Below are positions 46,974 to 56,199 of a stretch of 64,000 nt of DNA, in pieces (the stretch's first letter is position 1; each line of letters opens with the position of its first letter). The notes under the pieces were generated by a model, which had not been told where the DNA came from, searched no databases, and saw only the letters and a list, made by a program, of their open reading frames with translations. This DNA comes from Aeromonas veronii bv. veronii (GTDB lineage Bacteria; Pseudomonadota; Gammaproteobacteria; Enterobacterales; Aeromonadaceae). The stretch is taken from NCBI RefSeq assembly GCF_000820225.1, contig NZ_CDDK01000006.1, positions 74,147 to 138,146 of the forward strand, given 5' to 3'. The translations under genes and the position numbers were made by a program.

Positions 46974-47036
46974 GGTGTAGCCCTCAAGCGAACCCACCGT
47001 TAATAGTAACAAACTTTCAGCAATGGCCCTCCGCCA

Positions 47037-47912
47037 TCAGGCCGGGCGCTCCTTGAGTAGAAAATCACGCAAGGCACGGTTGGCCATGGATAGCGGATCG
47101 CCACGCCGCCACGCCACACAGAGGTCGAGGTAGATGGGCGGGTCGAAGGGCACGCCACTCAGATCCGGCTCCTCTTCCAGTACCATTCGCAAGAAGGTGG
47201 TCACCGCAAAACCTTGCCGCACCACCGCCTTGAGCAGAGGGATAAGATTGCTCTCGAAGGCGATATCGGGTTCAACGCCCAGGCTCTGGGCCAGCGCCTC
47301 CATATGCTCCCGGTGGTAAAAACCACGGCGAAACAGCGCCAGCTCCTGAGCGAAAAACTGCGAGAGGGTGACGGCCGATGCGCCACGCAAGGGGTGATCG
47401 TCCCCCACCACCATCAACATCTCTTCGCTCAGCAGATGCGCTCCCTCGATGGCGGGGGGGAGATCACTGGTGATGAGAATGGCCAGATCGAGGGAGCCAT
47501 CCACCATCCGGCTGAGCAGCTCACGGGTGCCGGCCTCTTCGACCCGGATCTTGAGGCCGGGATAGCGATGCTTGAAGGCCATCAGACGAGGGGGGAAATA
47601 GTAGGAGCCCATCATGTAGGGGATCCCGATCCGCACCTCCCCCCGCTCCAACCCCTTGAGCTCGGCCATCTCGGCCTCGGCCTGATGCATCTGCAGCAAC
47701 AAGCGCTCGGCATGGCGACAGAGCACCTCTCCCTCTGGGGTGAGCCGTACCGCCCGGTCCTGTCGATCAAACAGCCGCAATTCGAGCTGCTGCTCCAGCT
47801 TGGCGATGGCCATGCTGATGGCCGGCTGTGCCACATGCAGACTGTTGGCTGCCTTGGTAAATGAGCCGGCATCCCTGACCGCCAGCAGATAGGTGAGCTG
47901 TTTCAGATCCAT
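47037..47912 (-). CDS. LysR-family transcriptional regulator
   Basis: A 291-aa LysR protein with an N-terminal HTH (FTKAANSLHVAQPAISMAIAKLEQQL) and a substrate-binding C-terminal domain (RIGIPYMMGSYYFPPRLMAFKHRYPGLKI). It is divergent from an MFS exporter gene 95 bases away, the usual set-up in which the regulator controls both the transporter and itself. Ligand unknown; a CynR/YwbI-like relative. Confidence 0.85.
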   Translation of the reverse strand: MDLKQLTYLLAVRDAGSFTKAANSLHVAQPAISMAIAKLEQQLELRLFDRQDRAVRLTPEGEVLCRHAERLLLQMHQAEAEMAELKGLERGEVRIGIPYMMGSYYFPPRLMAFKHRYPGLKIRVEEAGTRELLSRMVDGSLDLAILITSDLPPAIEGAHLLSEEMLMVVGDDHPLRGASAVTLSQFFAQELALFRRGFYHREHMEALAQSLGVEPDIAFESNLIPLLKAVVRQGFAVTTFLRMVLEEEPDLSGVPFDPPIYLDLCVAWRRGDPLSMANRALRDFLLKERPA

Positions 47913-48007
47913 GTATCAATTCATCTTATGAGATGGATAACTTAAATATATTATATTTATAACCGCAAGGACTCTACCCTGACCAAAAGTAGTCAGGACA
48001 ATACGCA

Positions 48008-49231
48008 ATGATTGAAGTTGGAAGTCGCGAGTGGATACGTGCAACCCTAGCCCTCAGCCTGGGCTCTTTTCTGGTGTTTCTGAACCTCTACCAGACCCAT
48101 CCCCTGTTACCCCTGATTGCCGAGGTCTTCTCGGTCAACTCCCTCTCGGCCAGCTGGACCCTGGCAGGATGCACTGCTGGCCTCGCCGCCTCCCTGCTGA
48201 TCTGCGCCAGACTGGCGGATCGCCATGGCCGTCGGCAAGTCATGCTGGGGACACTCACCCTGGCGATCCTGCTCTCACTGTTAATCCCGCTGGTTGAGCA
48301 GTTTGGTTCCCTGCTGTTGCTGCGCATCCTGCAGGGCGCGCTGCTGGCAGGGCTGCCCGCGACCGCGATTGCCTATATGGGGGAAGAGTTCAGCAAACGG
48401 GCGCTGCTCTCGGCGGTGGGGGTCTATATTGCCGCCAACTCCCTCGGTGGCATTGCCGGTCGGGTGGTAGGCGGCCTGCTGGCGGGCTGGTTTGGCGACT
48501 GGCAGCATACCTTTCTGGGGATCGGAGTGATCAGCCTGTTACTGCTGCCGCTGGTCTTCTGGCTGCTGCCCCACCAAACCCGCTTTGTGGCGAGCGCCCC
48601 GGTTCGCGGCCAATTTGCTCGCGCCTTGCAGCAACACCTGACCAATCCCTTGCTGGTAGGGGCTTACCTTATCGGGGGGCTCAACTTTATGGTGTTTCTG
48701 AACCAGTTCAGCTATCTCACCTTCCTGCTGGCCAAGCCCCCCTTCTCCCTGCCCACGCAGTGGCTCGGCATGCTGTTTCTCACCTATCTCTCGGGGACTG
48801 TAGCCTCCTCCTTGAGCGGCCGCTTTGCCAACCGCTGGGGGGCACAACGGATGCTGCTAGTCGGGATCGCGCTGATGGCTATCGGCAGTCTGTGGCTGCT
48901 GCAAGGAAGCCTGCCCGGGATCCTGAGTGGCTTGCTGATCTCCAGCTTCGGCTTTTTCCTGGCTCACGCCTGCGCCAGTGCCTGGGTCGGTCATCATGTC
49001 GAACACAACCGCGCCCTCGCCTCCTCTCTCTATCTGGTAGCCTACTATCTGGGAGCCAGTCTGGGTGGGCTTTACCTGCACCCCTTCTGGGAGCAAGGCG
49101 AGCTGGGCGGTCTGGTCATGGGGATTGAACTGGTCCTCATCCTGACGGCGGGCTTGAGCCTCTGGCTCGGCCGTCTCAAGCAGCGAAGCCAATCGCCACT
49201 GCCCGCCCAGCAACCCCACCGACACGGGTAA
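48008..49231 (+). CDS. MFS transporter (YnfM-like)
   Basis: A 407-aa membrane protein with 12 expected helices. The A-motif region is RLADRHGRRQVMLGTL, and the paired second-half copy is GRFANRWGAQRMLLVG. The N-terminus FLNLYQTHPLLPLIAEVF and SASWTLAGCTAGLAAS fit YnfM-type drug/arabinose efflux-like carriers. Divergent from a LysR gene that probably controls it. The substrate is unknown. The start is ATG 48008 with only a weak ribosome-binding site. Confidence 0.85.
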   Translation: MIEVGSREWIRATLALSLGSFLVFLNLYQTHPLLPLIAEVFSVNSLSASWTLAGCTAGLAASLLICARLADRHGRRQVMLGTLTLAILLSLLIPLVEQFGSLLLLRILQGALLAGLPATAIAYMGEEFSKRALLSAVGVYIAANSLGGIAGRVVGGLLAGWFGDWQHTFLGIGVISLLLLPLVFWLLPHQTRFVASAPVRGQFARALQQHLTNPLLVGAYLIGGLNFMVFLNQFSYLTFLLAKPPFSLPTQWLGMLFLTYLSGTVASSLSGRFANRWGAQRMLLVGIALMAIGSLWLLQGSLPGILSGLLISSFGFFLAHACASAWVGHHVEHNRALASSLYLVAYYLGASLGGLYLHPFWEQGELGGLVMGIELVLILTAGLSLWLGRLKQRSQSPLPAQQPHRHG

Positions 49232-49298
49232 CAGGCTCAGCACAACAGGGTCACCCACGAGCAGATGGCGATCTCGCAACCCAGCACCGCCAGATAAC

Positions 49299-49326
49299 AA
49301 AAGGGGTCACACCGGTGACCCCTTTT
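49299..49326 (+). terminator. Terminator between the MFS gene and yecM
   Basis: A 12-pair stem AAAAGGGGTCAC-ACCG-GTGACCCCTTTT (49299-49326) can act in both directions. It lies 67 bases after the MFS gene and 50 bases before the end of the convergent yecM. Confidence 0.85.
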
Positions 49327-49375
49327 GCTGCGTTATTCAAGAGCCTGTCAGGCTCGCACCGCATTTAGAGCAGGA

Positions 49376-49921
49376 TCACTCCTGATCGAAATAATCCGCA
49401 GGCACCGCGACCACAGCACCGGTCGCCACCTCTTCGGCGATCACCTCAGCCAGCGGGCGCAGATGAAACTTGATCTGTCCGGAGGGCAACATCAGGCCAA
49501 TATCGGGGTTGCGGGTATCCTGCATGTTGCCGGTTTTGAATGGCAGCTCGGGATAGCGCGCTACCAGATCTTGCAGTGAAGTGACCACCAGCTCGATATG
49601 TTCCAACCCCGCCTGATGGACGCGACCCGGTTTCGGTGCAGCCAGCTCGATACAGGGTACCTGTACCTCACCAACCAACAGAGGCTGATGCAACTGATAA
49701 GTGGCGATGGGACGTCCGCCAATCATCCCCTCCACCAACAAGGTACCTGCCTCAGCCAGCACAGCACATAGCGCGCAGTACTCCTGCAGGGTAGCCGCCC
49801 GATAACAGAGGTGATCGACCGTTGGCCGGGAAATGGTGACGCCAGTGGCGGCCAGTTCGGCCAACAGCTGAGAAACAAATGGGGCCATTGGCCCCAGTGT
49901 GGAATCGAGTGGGTGGGACAT
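49376..49921 (-). CDS. yecM: YecM-family protein (VOC-like fold)
   Basis: A 181-aa protein similar to E. coli YecM: ITRPTVDHLCYR-type segment, LLVEGMIGGRPIATYQLHQPL, CIELAAPKPGR, GLEHIELVV and IKFHLRPLAEVI. The fold is glyoxalase-like (VOC); function is unknown, possibly metal binding. ATG 49921 is chosen; ATG 49930 is equally possible and would overlap the upstream gene. It follows the 254-aa unknown gene by two bases and is co-transcribed with it. Confidence 0.85.
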   Translation of the reverse strand: MSHPLDSTLGPMAPFVSQLLAELAATGVTISRPTVDHLCYRAATLQEYCALCAVLAEAGTLLVEGMIGGRPIATYQLHQPLLVGEVQVPCIELAAPKPGRVHQAGLEHIELVVTSLQDLVARYPELPFKTGNMQDTRNPDIGLMLPSGQIKFHLRPLAEVIAEEVATGAVVAVPADYFDQE

Positions 49922-49923
49922 GC

Positions 49924-50688
49924 TTACCATTTCTTCTTGGGTTGAAACAGGACATCAAGCTCGTCGGCTTCCTTGTCCTTGATGTTTTGCAGATCCTGCG
50001 CGCTGTTTTGCTGCTGCAGCTCTTCAAGCTCCTTGAGCCCCTGACGCATATCTTCTTCACGGGCCAGCAGATAGGGATCCTTGTCGCCCACGCTCGCCAT
50101 GGCCGACAGACCCTTGGTATAGAGCTGGCGGCATGTACCATATTGGCCCTGAATGCGGGCATCCATCGCCCGCTTGACCAGATTGGAGATGTTGATCTTG
50201 AGCTGCATCAGCTCGAGGCGGCGCTCTTCCTGGGCAAATCCCTGAGGGTCAATCTTGCCCTTGTTGTGCTCGACCCGCAGCACGGCCCGCATCTTCTTGA
50301 CCAGCTGCAGCATCTGGATCGCCTGACGATCGGACTCCGGGGTCTTGAACTGCCCCTCATCCTGCACGCTGTAGTTCTCCTGCACATTCTTGATCTGGGT
50401 CTGCACATCAACGATGCGCTGCTTGATCTGATTGTTCGGCATCACCTGGGCGATGGCGCGATAGGCATCGAGGATCCGGTGCTGCAACAGCAACACCATG
50501 TTCTTGGAGAAAGGCACCAGATTGACGTTCAGCAGCACCTCTTCGGTCTCGTCGGCCACCGTCTTGTGTCTGGCAACGGCGTGACGCTTGTCCGCCTCTG
50601 CCTTCTGCTTATATTGCTGCACCACGTTATAGGCGATAACCAAAAACAGGAGTGCGCCAATAGACAGCAATACCAAAGTTAAAATCAT
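49924..50688 (-). CDS. Unknown membrane-anchored coiled-coil protein
   Basis: A 254-aa protein with one N-terminal membrane helix (MILTLVLLSIGALLFLVIAYNVV) and a long, charged, helical cytoplasmic part with coiled-coil stretches (QQYKQKAEADKRHAVARHK; EEDMRQGLKELEELQQQNSAQ). A central TPR-like segment AMDARIQGQYGTCRQLYTKGLSAMASVGDKDPYLL is visible. I recognise no named family, though it is probably conserved in the genus. It is upstream of yecM in the same orientation. Confidence 0.8.
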   Translation of the reverse strand: MILTLVLLSIGALLFLVIAYNVVQQYKQKAEADKRHAVARHKTVADETEEVLLNVNLVPFSKNMVLLLQHRILDAYRAIAQVMPNNQIKQRIVDVQTQIKNVQENYSVQDEGQFKTPESDRQAIQMLQLVKKMRAVLRVEHNKGKIDPQGFAQEERRLELMQLKINISNLVKRAMDARIQGQYGTCRQLYTKGLSAMASVGDKDPYLLAREEDMRQGLKELEELQQQNSAQDLQNIKDKEADELDVLFQPKKKW

Positions 50689-50879
50689 AGGATGTCCAAA
50701 CCCCTGTTCCTATCCAATTGCGTGATCCTACAACAGCTTACCCACTTAAGGTAGCCTGCAGATCCCCCCTTGCCCACGATTTGTCACCAAGCTGTGCCCC
50801 CGGTCTCAGGGAGAGATTGCAGGATCAGGGGATGATGACCATGACGGTCACCTCCCCATAGTATCGCCCATCAGCGCCA

Positions 50880-51605
50880 TTACTTGAGGTTAAAGCCCCG
50901 CGATTGCAGGAATCCCAGCATGAAAGGGCGGGACTCCTTGCCCAGAATGGCGCGGATCTGTCCGCTCCAGGTCTGCTGCTTGTTATTGCTGCTGCGGGCC
51001 TGATAGTAGTCCGCGATCTGCTGATCGTACCGGGCCAGCAGGTCGCGATCCAGCTCGTGCTGGTAGCGCTCCTGATGCACCACCAATCCCCTGGGCAGAC
51101 GGGGTTTCTGCTCCGGCTGCTGGGCAGGATGACCAAGGCAGAGGCCAAACAGCGGGATCACCTGATGGGGCAAGCCGAGCAGTTCGCTCACCTCGGCCGG
51201 ATGGTTGCGAATGCCGCCGATATAGACCCCGCCCAGCCCCAGCGACTGCGCCGCCAGCAAGGCGTTTTGCGCCATCAGGGCGCCGTCGATGGCTCCGATC
51301 AGCAACTGCTCCGCATAGCCGGTCTGGGCCTCGGGCACGATCTGGGTGTGGCGGTGGTAATCGGCGCAGAACACCAGAAACTCGGCCGCCTGCACCACAT
51401 AGGGTTGATTGCCCGCCAGCATGGCCAACTGCTGACGCGCCTCGGGCTCGCAGACTCGCACAATACTGGTCACCTGCAAAAAGCTCGAGGTTGAGGCGGA
51501 CTGGGCGGCGGCGAGAATGGCATCCAGCTGCTGCGGGGCGATCGGCTCGGCAGTGAACTGACGAATGGAGCGATGGGAAAGGATAAGATCGATGGTCTGA
51601 TTCAT
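50880..51605 (-). CDS. nfsA: Oxygen-insensitive NADPH nitroreductase NfsA
   Basis: A 241-aa FMN-dependent nitroreductase of the NfsA group. Start ATG 51605 (MNQTIDLILSHRSIRQF) with GGAGGTGCC upstream; the long upstream open frame is antisense to abgT sequence and is ignored. SHRSIRQFTAEPI and AAAQSASTSSFLQ are FMN-binding, LGLGGVYIGGIRN, LFGLCLGHPAQQPEQKPRLP and the QWSG-like C-terminus belong to the family. It reduces nitro and quinone compounds. Confidence 0.93.
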   Translation of the reverse strand: MNQTIDLILSHRSIRQFTAEPIAPQQLDAILAAAQSASTSSFLQVTSIVRVCEPEARQQLAMLAGNQPYVVQAAEFLVFCADYHRHTQIVPEAQTGYAEQLLIGAIDGALMAQNALLAAQSLGLGGVYIGGIRNHPAEVSELLGLPHQVIPLFGLCLGHPAQQPEQKPRLPRGLVVHQERYQHELDRDLLARYDQQIADYYQARSSNNKQQTWSGQIRAILGKESRPFMLGFLQSRGFNLK

Positions 51606-51639
51606 GGCACCTCCAAAATGAGGTAACACCATAGCGAAA

Positions 51640-51666
51640 AAAACGAGGGAGCCCAAGGCTCCCTCG
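51640..51666 (-). terminator. Terminator of abgT
   Basis: The stem CGAGGGAGCC-CAA-GGCTCCCTCG (51644-51666) is followed on the minus strand by TTTTTTTCGC. It lies ten bases after the abgT stop. Confidence 0.85.
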
Positions 51667-51676
51667 CACACCCAGC

Positions 51677-53242
51677 TTAAGGGGCCGGATAGACGTAAGG
51701 GGCTTGCAACCCGAGCGGGAAGCCAAGCGCCCAGTAGAGCAGCAGGAAAATCGTCCAGCTCACCAGGAAGGCAAGCGAGTACGGCAGCATCATGGAGACC
51801 AGAGTACCGATCCCGGTGCTCTTCACATACTGCTGGCAATAGACCACCACCAGCGGGAAGAAGACCATCAGCGGGGTGATGATGTTGGAGGCAGAATCCC
51901 CGACCCGATAGGCCGCCTGGGTCAGCTCGGGGGAGATCCCCACCGCCATCAGCATGGGTACCAGGATCGGACTGATCAGCGCCCACTTGGCCGAAGCCGA
52001 CCCCACCACCAGATTGACGCTGGCGGTGAGCAGGATCATCCCGACGATGGTCACTTCACCGGGCAGCGCCAGCGCATGAAGCACTTCGGCACCGGAGAGG
52101 GCCAGCAGGGTGCCCAGGTTGGAGTCACCAAACGCCTTGATAAAGAGCGCGCAGAAGAAGGCCATCACCATGTAGGAGCCCATCTTGTTCATGGTGGCCG
52201 ACATGGCATCGATCACATCCTTGCCACTCTTGAAGCTGCCTGCGACAAAGCCGTAGACAATCCCGGGCAGGATAAAGAGCAAGAAGATGAGCGGCACGAT
52301 GGACTTCATCACCGGCGCGGCGAAGGTGGTCAGGGAGCCATCGGCAGCACGCAGCGGTGAATCGCTCGGGGAGAGCGCCAGCGCCAGCAGCACGATAGCC
52401 GCCAGCATGGCAAACCCAGCCCAGTTGAAGGCCCGGCTCTCTTGCGCGCTGTAGCGCCCCATCTCGTCGGCACTCTCCAGATCCTCGTTGAGCGCCACGT
52501 GCTTGAGGCGCGGCTCCACCACCTTTTCGGTGATGAACCAGCCGACGCAGATGATCAGCAACGAAGAGGCACCGGTAAAGATGATGTTGCACAGGGTGTT
52601 GACCATGTAGTCAGGATCGAGCAACTGAGCAGCGGACTGGGTAAAACCCTGCAGCAGCGCATCCCCGCCGGAGGGCAGGAAGTTGGCGGCAAAACCGCCG
52701 GAAACGCCGGCAAAGGCAGCGGCGATCCCCGCCAACGGATGGCGTCCGGCAGCGTGGAAGATGATGCCACCGATGGGGATCACCAGCACATAGCCCGCAT
52801 CTGCGGCGGTGTGGCTGACGATCGCTACCAGGATCAGCATGGGAGTGAGAAAACGGGCAGGCGTCACTTTCAGCAACTTTTTCAGACCGGTATTGATAAA
52901 ACCGGACTGCTCGGCCACCCCGACCCCGAGCATGGCCACCAGCACGATCCCGAGCGGGGCAAAGCCGGTAAAGGTGGTCACCATGGTGGAGAGAAACTCG
53001 GCCAGACCGGCACCGGTCAGCAGGTTGTTGACCACTACCGCTTCCCCGGTACGGGGATTGACCAGATCAAACTGGAATTGTGACAACACCCAGGAGCCGA
53101 CCCAGACGATCAGCAAGGCGTAGAGGAACAGCATGGCGGGGTCGGGTAATTTGTTCCCGGCTTTCTCGACGCCATTGAGGAAACGGTTCAACCAACCTTT
53201 GGGAGGGCTGGCCGGACGGTCATTGACAGCAGCATGACTCAT
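51677..53242 (-). CDS. AbgT-family transporter
   Basis: A 521-aa membrane protein (start ATG 53242, MSHAAVNDRPASPPKGWLNRFLNGVEKAGNKLPDP by position 1-35) with about 11 helices. SHTAADAGYVLVIPIGG, GGFAANFLPSGGDALLQG, MGSYMVMAFFCALFIKAFGDSNLG, and VGSASAKWALISPI are the family's conserved blocks. AbgT proteins take up p-aminobenzoyl-glutamate or export antimetabolites such as sulfonamides. No abgAB hydrolase genes are adjacent, so export or a general role is possible. Confidence 0.92.
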   Translation of the reverse strand: MSHAAVNDRPASPPKGWLNRFLNGVEKAGNKLPDPAMLFLYALLIVWVGSWVLSQFQFDLVNPRTGEAVVVNNLLTGAGLAEFLSTMVTTFTGFAPLGIVLVAMLGVGVAEQSGFINTGLKKLLKVTPARFLTPMLILVAIVSHTAADAGYVLVIPIGGIIFHAAGRHPLAGIAAAFAGVSGGFAANFLPSGGDALLQGFTQSAAQLLDPDYMVNTLCNIIFTGASSLLIICVGWFITEKVVEPRLKHVALNEDLESADEMGRYSAQESRAFNWAGFAMLAAIVLLALALSPSDSPLRAADGSLTTFAAPVMKSIVPLIFLLFILPGIVYGFVAGSFKSGKDVIDAMSATMNKMGSYMVMAFFCALFIKAFGDSNLGTLLALSGAEVLHALALPGEVTIVGMILLTASVNLVVGSASAKWALISPILVPMLMAVGISPELTQAAYRVGDSASNIITPLMVFFPLVVVYCQQYVKSTGIGTLVSMMLPYSLAFLVSWTIFLLLYWALGFPLGLQAPYVYPAP

Positions 53243-53385
53243 TATTGCGATACTCCTTTCCCTAGAAACGAGGGCGCATGCTAGCAATTCCAGCCAATCC
53301 GTCTCATGACCGATCGCAAAAGAATGATTAATTTTGATTAAATATTGCGGAATAAAATCCCAAGTTGTGGCCTAACGCACACTTG

Positions 53386-55389
53386 TTACTCTGCCATTAC
53401 GGCATCTAGCAGTGGATAACGCCCAACCTGGCACTCAACCACAAAACCGCTCGCCTCGACTTGCGCCACAGTCAGCGGCTTGCTGAACAGATATCCTTGG
53501 AACACATGGCACCCCTGGGTCTGCAGTGCGGCCAGCTCGTGAGGCTCCTCCACCCCTTCGGCCATGATCCCCAACCCCAGATTGGTGGCCATGGCCGCAG
53601 TCGCCCGGATCACCGGCAAGTTGAGACCGACCACGAAGGAGCGATCCAGCTTGATGTTGTTGATCGGCAACCGGTTGAGATAGGCCAGCGAGGAGTAGCC
53701 GGTACCGAAATCATCGATGGCAATCTTGATCCCCTGCTCGCTCAAATCATCGAGAATGCCGAGACACCCCTTCATATCGAGCATCAACACGGTTTCGGTC
53801 AGCTCCAGCGTCAACAGGGAGGCATCCACCCCGTGCAGCTCCAGCTGCTGGCGAACTTGCCCGGGCAGCGCCGACGAGAGCTGGAAACCGGAGAGGTTGA
53901 CAGAGACCGGCACCCGCTGATGGAAGCGCTTCTGCCAGCTGGCTACCTGTGCCAGCGCGGTGGAGAGCACCCAGCTGCCGATCTCGCGGATCAGCCCCAT
54001 CTCTTCGGCCAGCGGGATAAATTCCACCGGCGAGACATGGCCGAGCACCGGGTTGTACCAGCGCAGCAGCGCCTCGTAACCGATCAGACGCCGTTTGGCG
54101 GCATCGACCTGCGGCTGGTAACAGAGGCTCAGCTCCTGACGGCCGATGGCCTTGGCCAGAAACTGTTTGAGATTGAGCTTGCGCTGCAGGGTCTGCTGCA
54201 TGCTGGGGGTGAAACGCTGCCAGCGCAGCCGCCCCATCTGCTTGGCCTGATACATGGCCATATCGGCACGGGTGATAAGGTTGTCCCCGTCATCCGCATC
54301 ATCGGGATAGATGGCGATACCGATACTGCCACCGATGGTCACCTCCGGCAGCCCGCTCAGTTGCAGCGGCTTGGTCATCTGGGAGAGCATCTGATCGGCC
54401 ACCTCTTGCGCCCGATCCCCCTGATTGCCCAGCGGCACCAGTGCTGTGAATTCATCGCCACCGAGGCGAGCCAGCTCCACATCCCGCGGGCAAATCTGTT
54501 TGAGGCGACCGGCGACCCGCTCCAGCAGGCGATCTCCCGCCTTGTGGCCGTAGTTGTCGTTGACCAGCTTGAAGTTGTCCAGATCCATGAACACCAACGC
54601 GAAACGCTCCCCCAGCCCGCAATAGGCCTCGAGGGATTTCATCAAGCCATACCGATTGAGCAGGCCGGTCAGGGAGTCGTGCCAGGCGAGGTGGCGATGC
54701 TCCAGCTCTTCTAGTTTGCGATCGGTAATATCGCGCATGGTGAGCAGAATGCGGGCCCCCTGCTGGATATAGCGGAACTGATACTGGAACCAGCGCATCC
54801 CCTTGAGGGTACGGCACTCCCCCTCGGTCACCACTTCATCGAGACGGGAGAGCTTCTGGTAGAAGCTGTCATCATTGCCGGAGAAAACCTGGGAGAGCTT
54901 GGCGATCTGGTGGCCGAAACACATTTCGAAGTGATAGTTGCCACTCTCGAACACACCATGGCTATCGAACAGGCAGGCAAGGGTATCGCCGGTTGCCAGC
55001 GAGGACTCCTGATAGAGGGTATCGGAGTCGAGCACCGCTTCGGTCATCATCATCAGCCGGCCAGCCAGTTGAATACCGGAGAGGCGCAGATAGATCTGCT
55101 TCTTGACCCCCTTTGGGGAGAGGGTCCACCACTCGTTGTAACTGCGCCCCTGCTGAAAATCACCCAGATAGCGCTGCAGCAGCAGATCGATGGCGGTTGC
55201 CATATCGGCAGAGAAGTCGCGGGAGCAGAGTTCGTCGAGAGACGTCGCCTCCCACACGGAGAGCGCGGCGCTGTTTGCCCAGAAAATATGGTGATGCTCG
55301 ATGTCATAAACCCAGATCGGGGTATGCAGAACATCCATCGTCTTCAGTAACCGTTCGTCAAGCGTATTCATCTGGTCAAGGTCATTCAT
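53386..55389 (-). CDS. PAS-GGDEF-EAL c-di-GMP enzyme
   Basis: A 667-aa soluble protein. The N-terminal part (1-230) holds a PAS domain (HTPIWVYDIEHHHIFWANSAAL) and a second PAS-like segment. The GGDEF domain keeps its active site (LARLGGDEFTALVP), but the inhibitory site reads PRDV in place of RxxD. The EAL domain keeps its catalytic motifs (YEALLRWYNPVLG, VNLSGFQLS, LELTETVLM, IDDFGTGYSSLAYL, MAEGVEE). Both activities are possible; one may dominate. It has no membrane helix. It is 810 bases from the next gene. Confidence 0.93.
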   Translation of the reverse strand: MNDLDQMNTLDERLLKTMDVLHTPIWVYDIEHHHIFWANSAALSVWEATSLDELCSRDFSADMATAIDLLLQRYLGDFQQGRSYNEWWTLSPKGVKKQIYLRLSGIQLAGRLMMMTEAVLDSDTLYQESSLATGDTLACLFDSHGVFESGNYHFEMCFGHQIAKLSQVFSGNDDSFYQKLSRLDEVVTEGECRTLKGMRWFQYQFRYIQQGARILLTMRDITDRKLEELEHRHLAWHDSLTGLLNRYGLMKSLEAYCGLGERFALVFMDLDNFKLVNDNYGHKAGDRLLERVAGRLKQICPRDVELARLGGDEFTALVPLGNQGDRAQEVADQMLSQMTKPLQLSGLPEVTIGGSIGIAIYPDDADDGDNLITRADMAMYQAKQMGRLRWQRFTPSMQQTLQRKLNLKQFLAKAIGRQELSLCYQPQVDAAKRRLIGYEALLRWYNPVLGHVSPVEFIPLAEEMGLIREIGSWVLSTALAQVASWQKRFHQRVPVSVNLSGFQLSSALPGQVRQQLELHGVDASLLTLELTETVLMLDMKGCLGILDDLSEQGIKIAIDDFGTGYSSLAYLNRLPINNIKLDRSFVVGLNLPVIRATAAMATNLGLGIMAEGVEEPHELAALQTQGCHVFQGYLFSKPLTVAQVEASGFVVECQVGRYPLLDAVMAE

Positions 55390-56199
55390 GCTGGATGGTC
55401 ACTGGTTAACCGGAAAACAGATCTGGCAAACCGCTAGCTGCAGAATGCAAGGTGCAAATACCTCTCGGCCATTATCCCTTTTCACATAGCCAAGAGCGGA
55501 CAAAACTATTTCAGATATCAACAACAGGGCAGCCTGTACGGCAATACTACAAAGGACTCAGCCAAGGACCCTGTTAATCCAGGCAAATCATATAGTCGAT
55601 TTTTAACTTTTTTCCCCAGTAAAAACAAGCACTAAGAGCTATCCACTCGAGACCTTGAAAGAGCAATTGCATATTTGCTGCGACAAATTTGTTATTAACA
55701 TTTAAATCAATGGTGGAAATAGTCATCACTCTCTGTCACAAAGCTTCCATTAATTAACCAAGCGGATGGATAAACAGCCAAAAAAACGCCAAAACGGACA
55801 AAAATAGTTCACTAAGGCGGAATTGATATACCCCAAATTCATTTTTCAACAGGCAATGAGCAAAACCCGAATATATGATCTGCATCACATTGGTTGTAGA
55901 TGGAAAACCACCCCGGCTGAGTACGCAGAGCAACCCGGCGCCCTTCCATCAGGTTGCAATATCGGCCTTCGCCTGCGGTTATAGCGGAACAAATCAGGGA
56001 ATATGGCAAGCATCACTGCCGCAGCACCATTTGGCATCGTGCCGGAATAATCACCAGCTCGGGGAAACTGAGATGACGGGCGGGTGGAGAACTGGTATCA
56101 ACAGAAATCGAATCCAGATCAATTAAACGCTGAATTACCCTTGCCAACCCGGAACGCTCTTTTTATGGTTGCCCCCTTGTTACACCCAGAACAGCGTTT
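55390..56199 (+). other. 810-base stretch without a gene
   Basis: Between the divergent starts of the PAS-GGDEF-EAL gene and the LysR gene. The middle (about 55560-55870) is AT-rich with A and T tracts (for example CATTTAAATCAATGG near 55696), and the right third is GC-richer. Both genes' promoters must lie here. Short open frames (such as 55875-56126) lack a ribosome-binding site and family features. I see no repeat, RNA gene or IS fossil; an unannotated small RNA cannot be ruled out. Confidence 0.5.

Noticed and set aside
51606..51986. N-terminal extension of NfsA
   Set aside because: The extension overlaps abgT and is Gly/Pro-rich shadow sequence; NfsA homologues start at MNQTIDLIL.
55875..56126. 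An 83-codon open frame upstream of the LysR gene
   Set aside because: No ribosome-binding site, odd composition and no similarity that I can recognise; treated as non-coding.
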